64,000 nucleotides of DNA from Varibaculum timonense_A (GTDB lineage Bacteria > Actinomycetota > Actinomycetes > Actinomycetales > Actinomycetaceae): contig NZ_JAQEVU010000008.1 of assembly GCF_027694345.1 (NCBI RefSeq), positions 1 through 64,000 of the forward strand, in the 5' to 3' direction. The position numbers were made by a program, and so were the translations under genes. Below are positions 63,234 to 64,000 of the stretch, piece after piece; position 1 is the stretch's first letter, and every line of letters begins with the position of its first letter. Under the pieces are notes generated by a model that saw only the letters and a list, made by a program, of their open reading frames with translations, was not told where the DNA came from and did no database searches.

Positions 63234-64000
63234 CTAGTTATCTCGAAGAATAGCGATAATCCGCAAAATCTCGACATAGAGCCACACCACGGTGACCATA
63301 ATCCCTAGGGCGCAGCTCCAAGACATTTCTTTATCGACTCCCAGACGCACGCCCTCGCGAACCATATCAAAATCTGAGATTAGTGACATTGCGCCGAAAA
63401 TCACTGCAAATAGCCCCACCAGCAGTCCTAAGGGTAGCCCGAATAGCGTGATTTGACCCAAGTTGCCAACTGCGCTAGCTGGGGTGAGCACCGCCAAAAC
63501 CATAGCTAGAAGCCGATAAACCACGATTCCTACTATGCCAACCAGCATTATCTTCATGAACTTTGAATTCACCCGCACCAGCCCAGTTTTAAACAGCACC
63601 AGGCAGGTTACAAACACCGCGGCCGTACCCAGCAACGCTTGAATCACAATACCCGGGTAGGTGTATTCGAAGAAAGCAGAGATTCCCCCGATAAACAGCC
63701 CCTCGAAGAGGGAATAACCCAAAGTAATCGCCGCGGAAGGTTTTTGGCGGAACGAAGAAACTAGCACCAGCGCAAACGCCACCAGAGCGGAGACGGAAGA
63801 AATGGTGAGCATAGTTCCGGCATTCGCAGTCAGATCATTTACTCCCCAGAACCACAGCGCCGCAGCGGCTAAAATCATCACCCCGAAACTTGCCCCGGTA
63901 CGCACCAGCACATCATCCAGGGTCATAGGGCGGGAAATTCTTTGCGCAGCCCCAAGCGGCTCCGCCTGATTGTAGGCAGTCCCATTATTGGCAGTATGAG
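63234..64000 (-). CDS. Bax inhibitor-1/YccA family membrane protein, 5' end outside window
   Basis: At least 255 residues. An internal ATG at 63926 gives MTLDDVLVRTGASF, but the frame stays open upstream to the edge, with a typical low-complexity N-terminus (NGTAYNQAEPLGAAQRISRP). In this family RPMTLDDV is an internal motif, so the true start lies beyond 64000. Seven helices are visible, with the acidic pair region ISDFDMVREGVRLGVDKEMS near the end. Function in bacteria is unclear; a proposed role is a pH-sensitive calcium leak. Confidence 0.9.
   Translation of the reverse strand, partial: HTANNGTAYNQAEPLGAAQRISRPMTLDDVLVRTGASFGVMILAAAALWFWGVNDLTANAGTMLTISSVSALVAFALVLVSSFRQKPSAAITLGYSLFEGLFIGGISAFFEYTYPGIVIQALLGTAAVFVTCLVLFKTGLVRVNSKFMKIMLVGIVGIVVYRLLAMVLAVLTPASAVGNLGQITLFGLPLGLLVGLFAVIFGAMSLISDFDMVREGVRLGVDKEMSWSCALGIMVTVVWLYVEILRIIAILRDN

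Overview
The window looks like a chromosomal segment of a low- to mid-GC, host-associated anaerobic or facultative actinobacterium, most plausibly family Actinomycetaceae (a Varibaculum/Mobiluncus/Actinomyces-like organism). This placement is inferred from gene content and order, not from a search. Supporting signs are the actinobacterial order thrS-HIT-pgsA-acyltransferase-pimA ... yebC-ruvCAB-yajC-secD-secF-apt-rel, phosphatidylinositol mannoside genes, an ANTAR regulator of the PdtaR type beside polA, frequent GTG/TTG starts, several apparently leaderless genes, and pyruvate formate-lyase fermentation.

Region by region. 1-3116 is the 5' part of a very large secreted leucine-rich-repeat surface protein on the minus strand, running off the left edge, with a good promoter and a C10 tract upstream. 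3.1-5.65 kb has no convincing gene; it is dense GGAGGG/CCCTCC-type repeats, including three 265-bp tandem copies. 5.66-9.3 kb carries a UDP-glucose pyrophosphorylase, a DUF349 protein and a metallo-beta-lactamase-fold hydrolase. 9.4-27.2 kb is the long housekeeping block listed above (stringent response, protein export, Holliday junction processing, PIM lipid synthesis, ThrRS), nearly all on the minus strand with many 4-bp start/stop overlaps.

27.3-33.9 kb holds gluQ, then a pyruvate formate-lyase cluster in which the enzyme is split: a 698-residue catalytic protein lacking the glycyl-radical tail and a separate 83-residue glycyl-radical protein, plus the activase. A queuine salvage pair (tgt and a VUT transporter) follows. 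34.4-48.7 kb is housekeeping: coaE, rpsA, polA, pdtaR, tRNA-Leu(CAA), der, cmk, tyrA, a pseudouridine synthase, scpB/scpA, parA and xerD.

48.8-53.4 kb is an accessory patch: a YciI protein, a DUF4143-type ATPase with a 23-bp repeat array in front of it, and an 850-residue zinc-hook ATPase resembling RloC-like defence proteins. 53.5-64 kb returns to core genes: ychF, a membrane esterase, ispH, xseAB, greA, trhA, uppS, an AI-2E-type permease, a GNAT protein and a truncated Bax-inhibitor-1 protein.

The most interesting unexplained signal is a pair of about 106-bp nested hairpin elements (34257-34364 and 47573-47678). They share unpaired segments of identical length and similar sequence, but their two stems have different sequences that remain self-complementary. 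Both lie just 3' of a minus-strand gene, in the same orientation.
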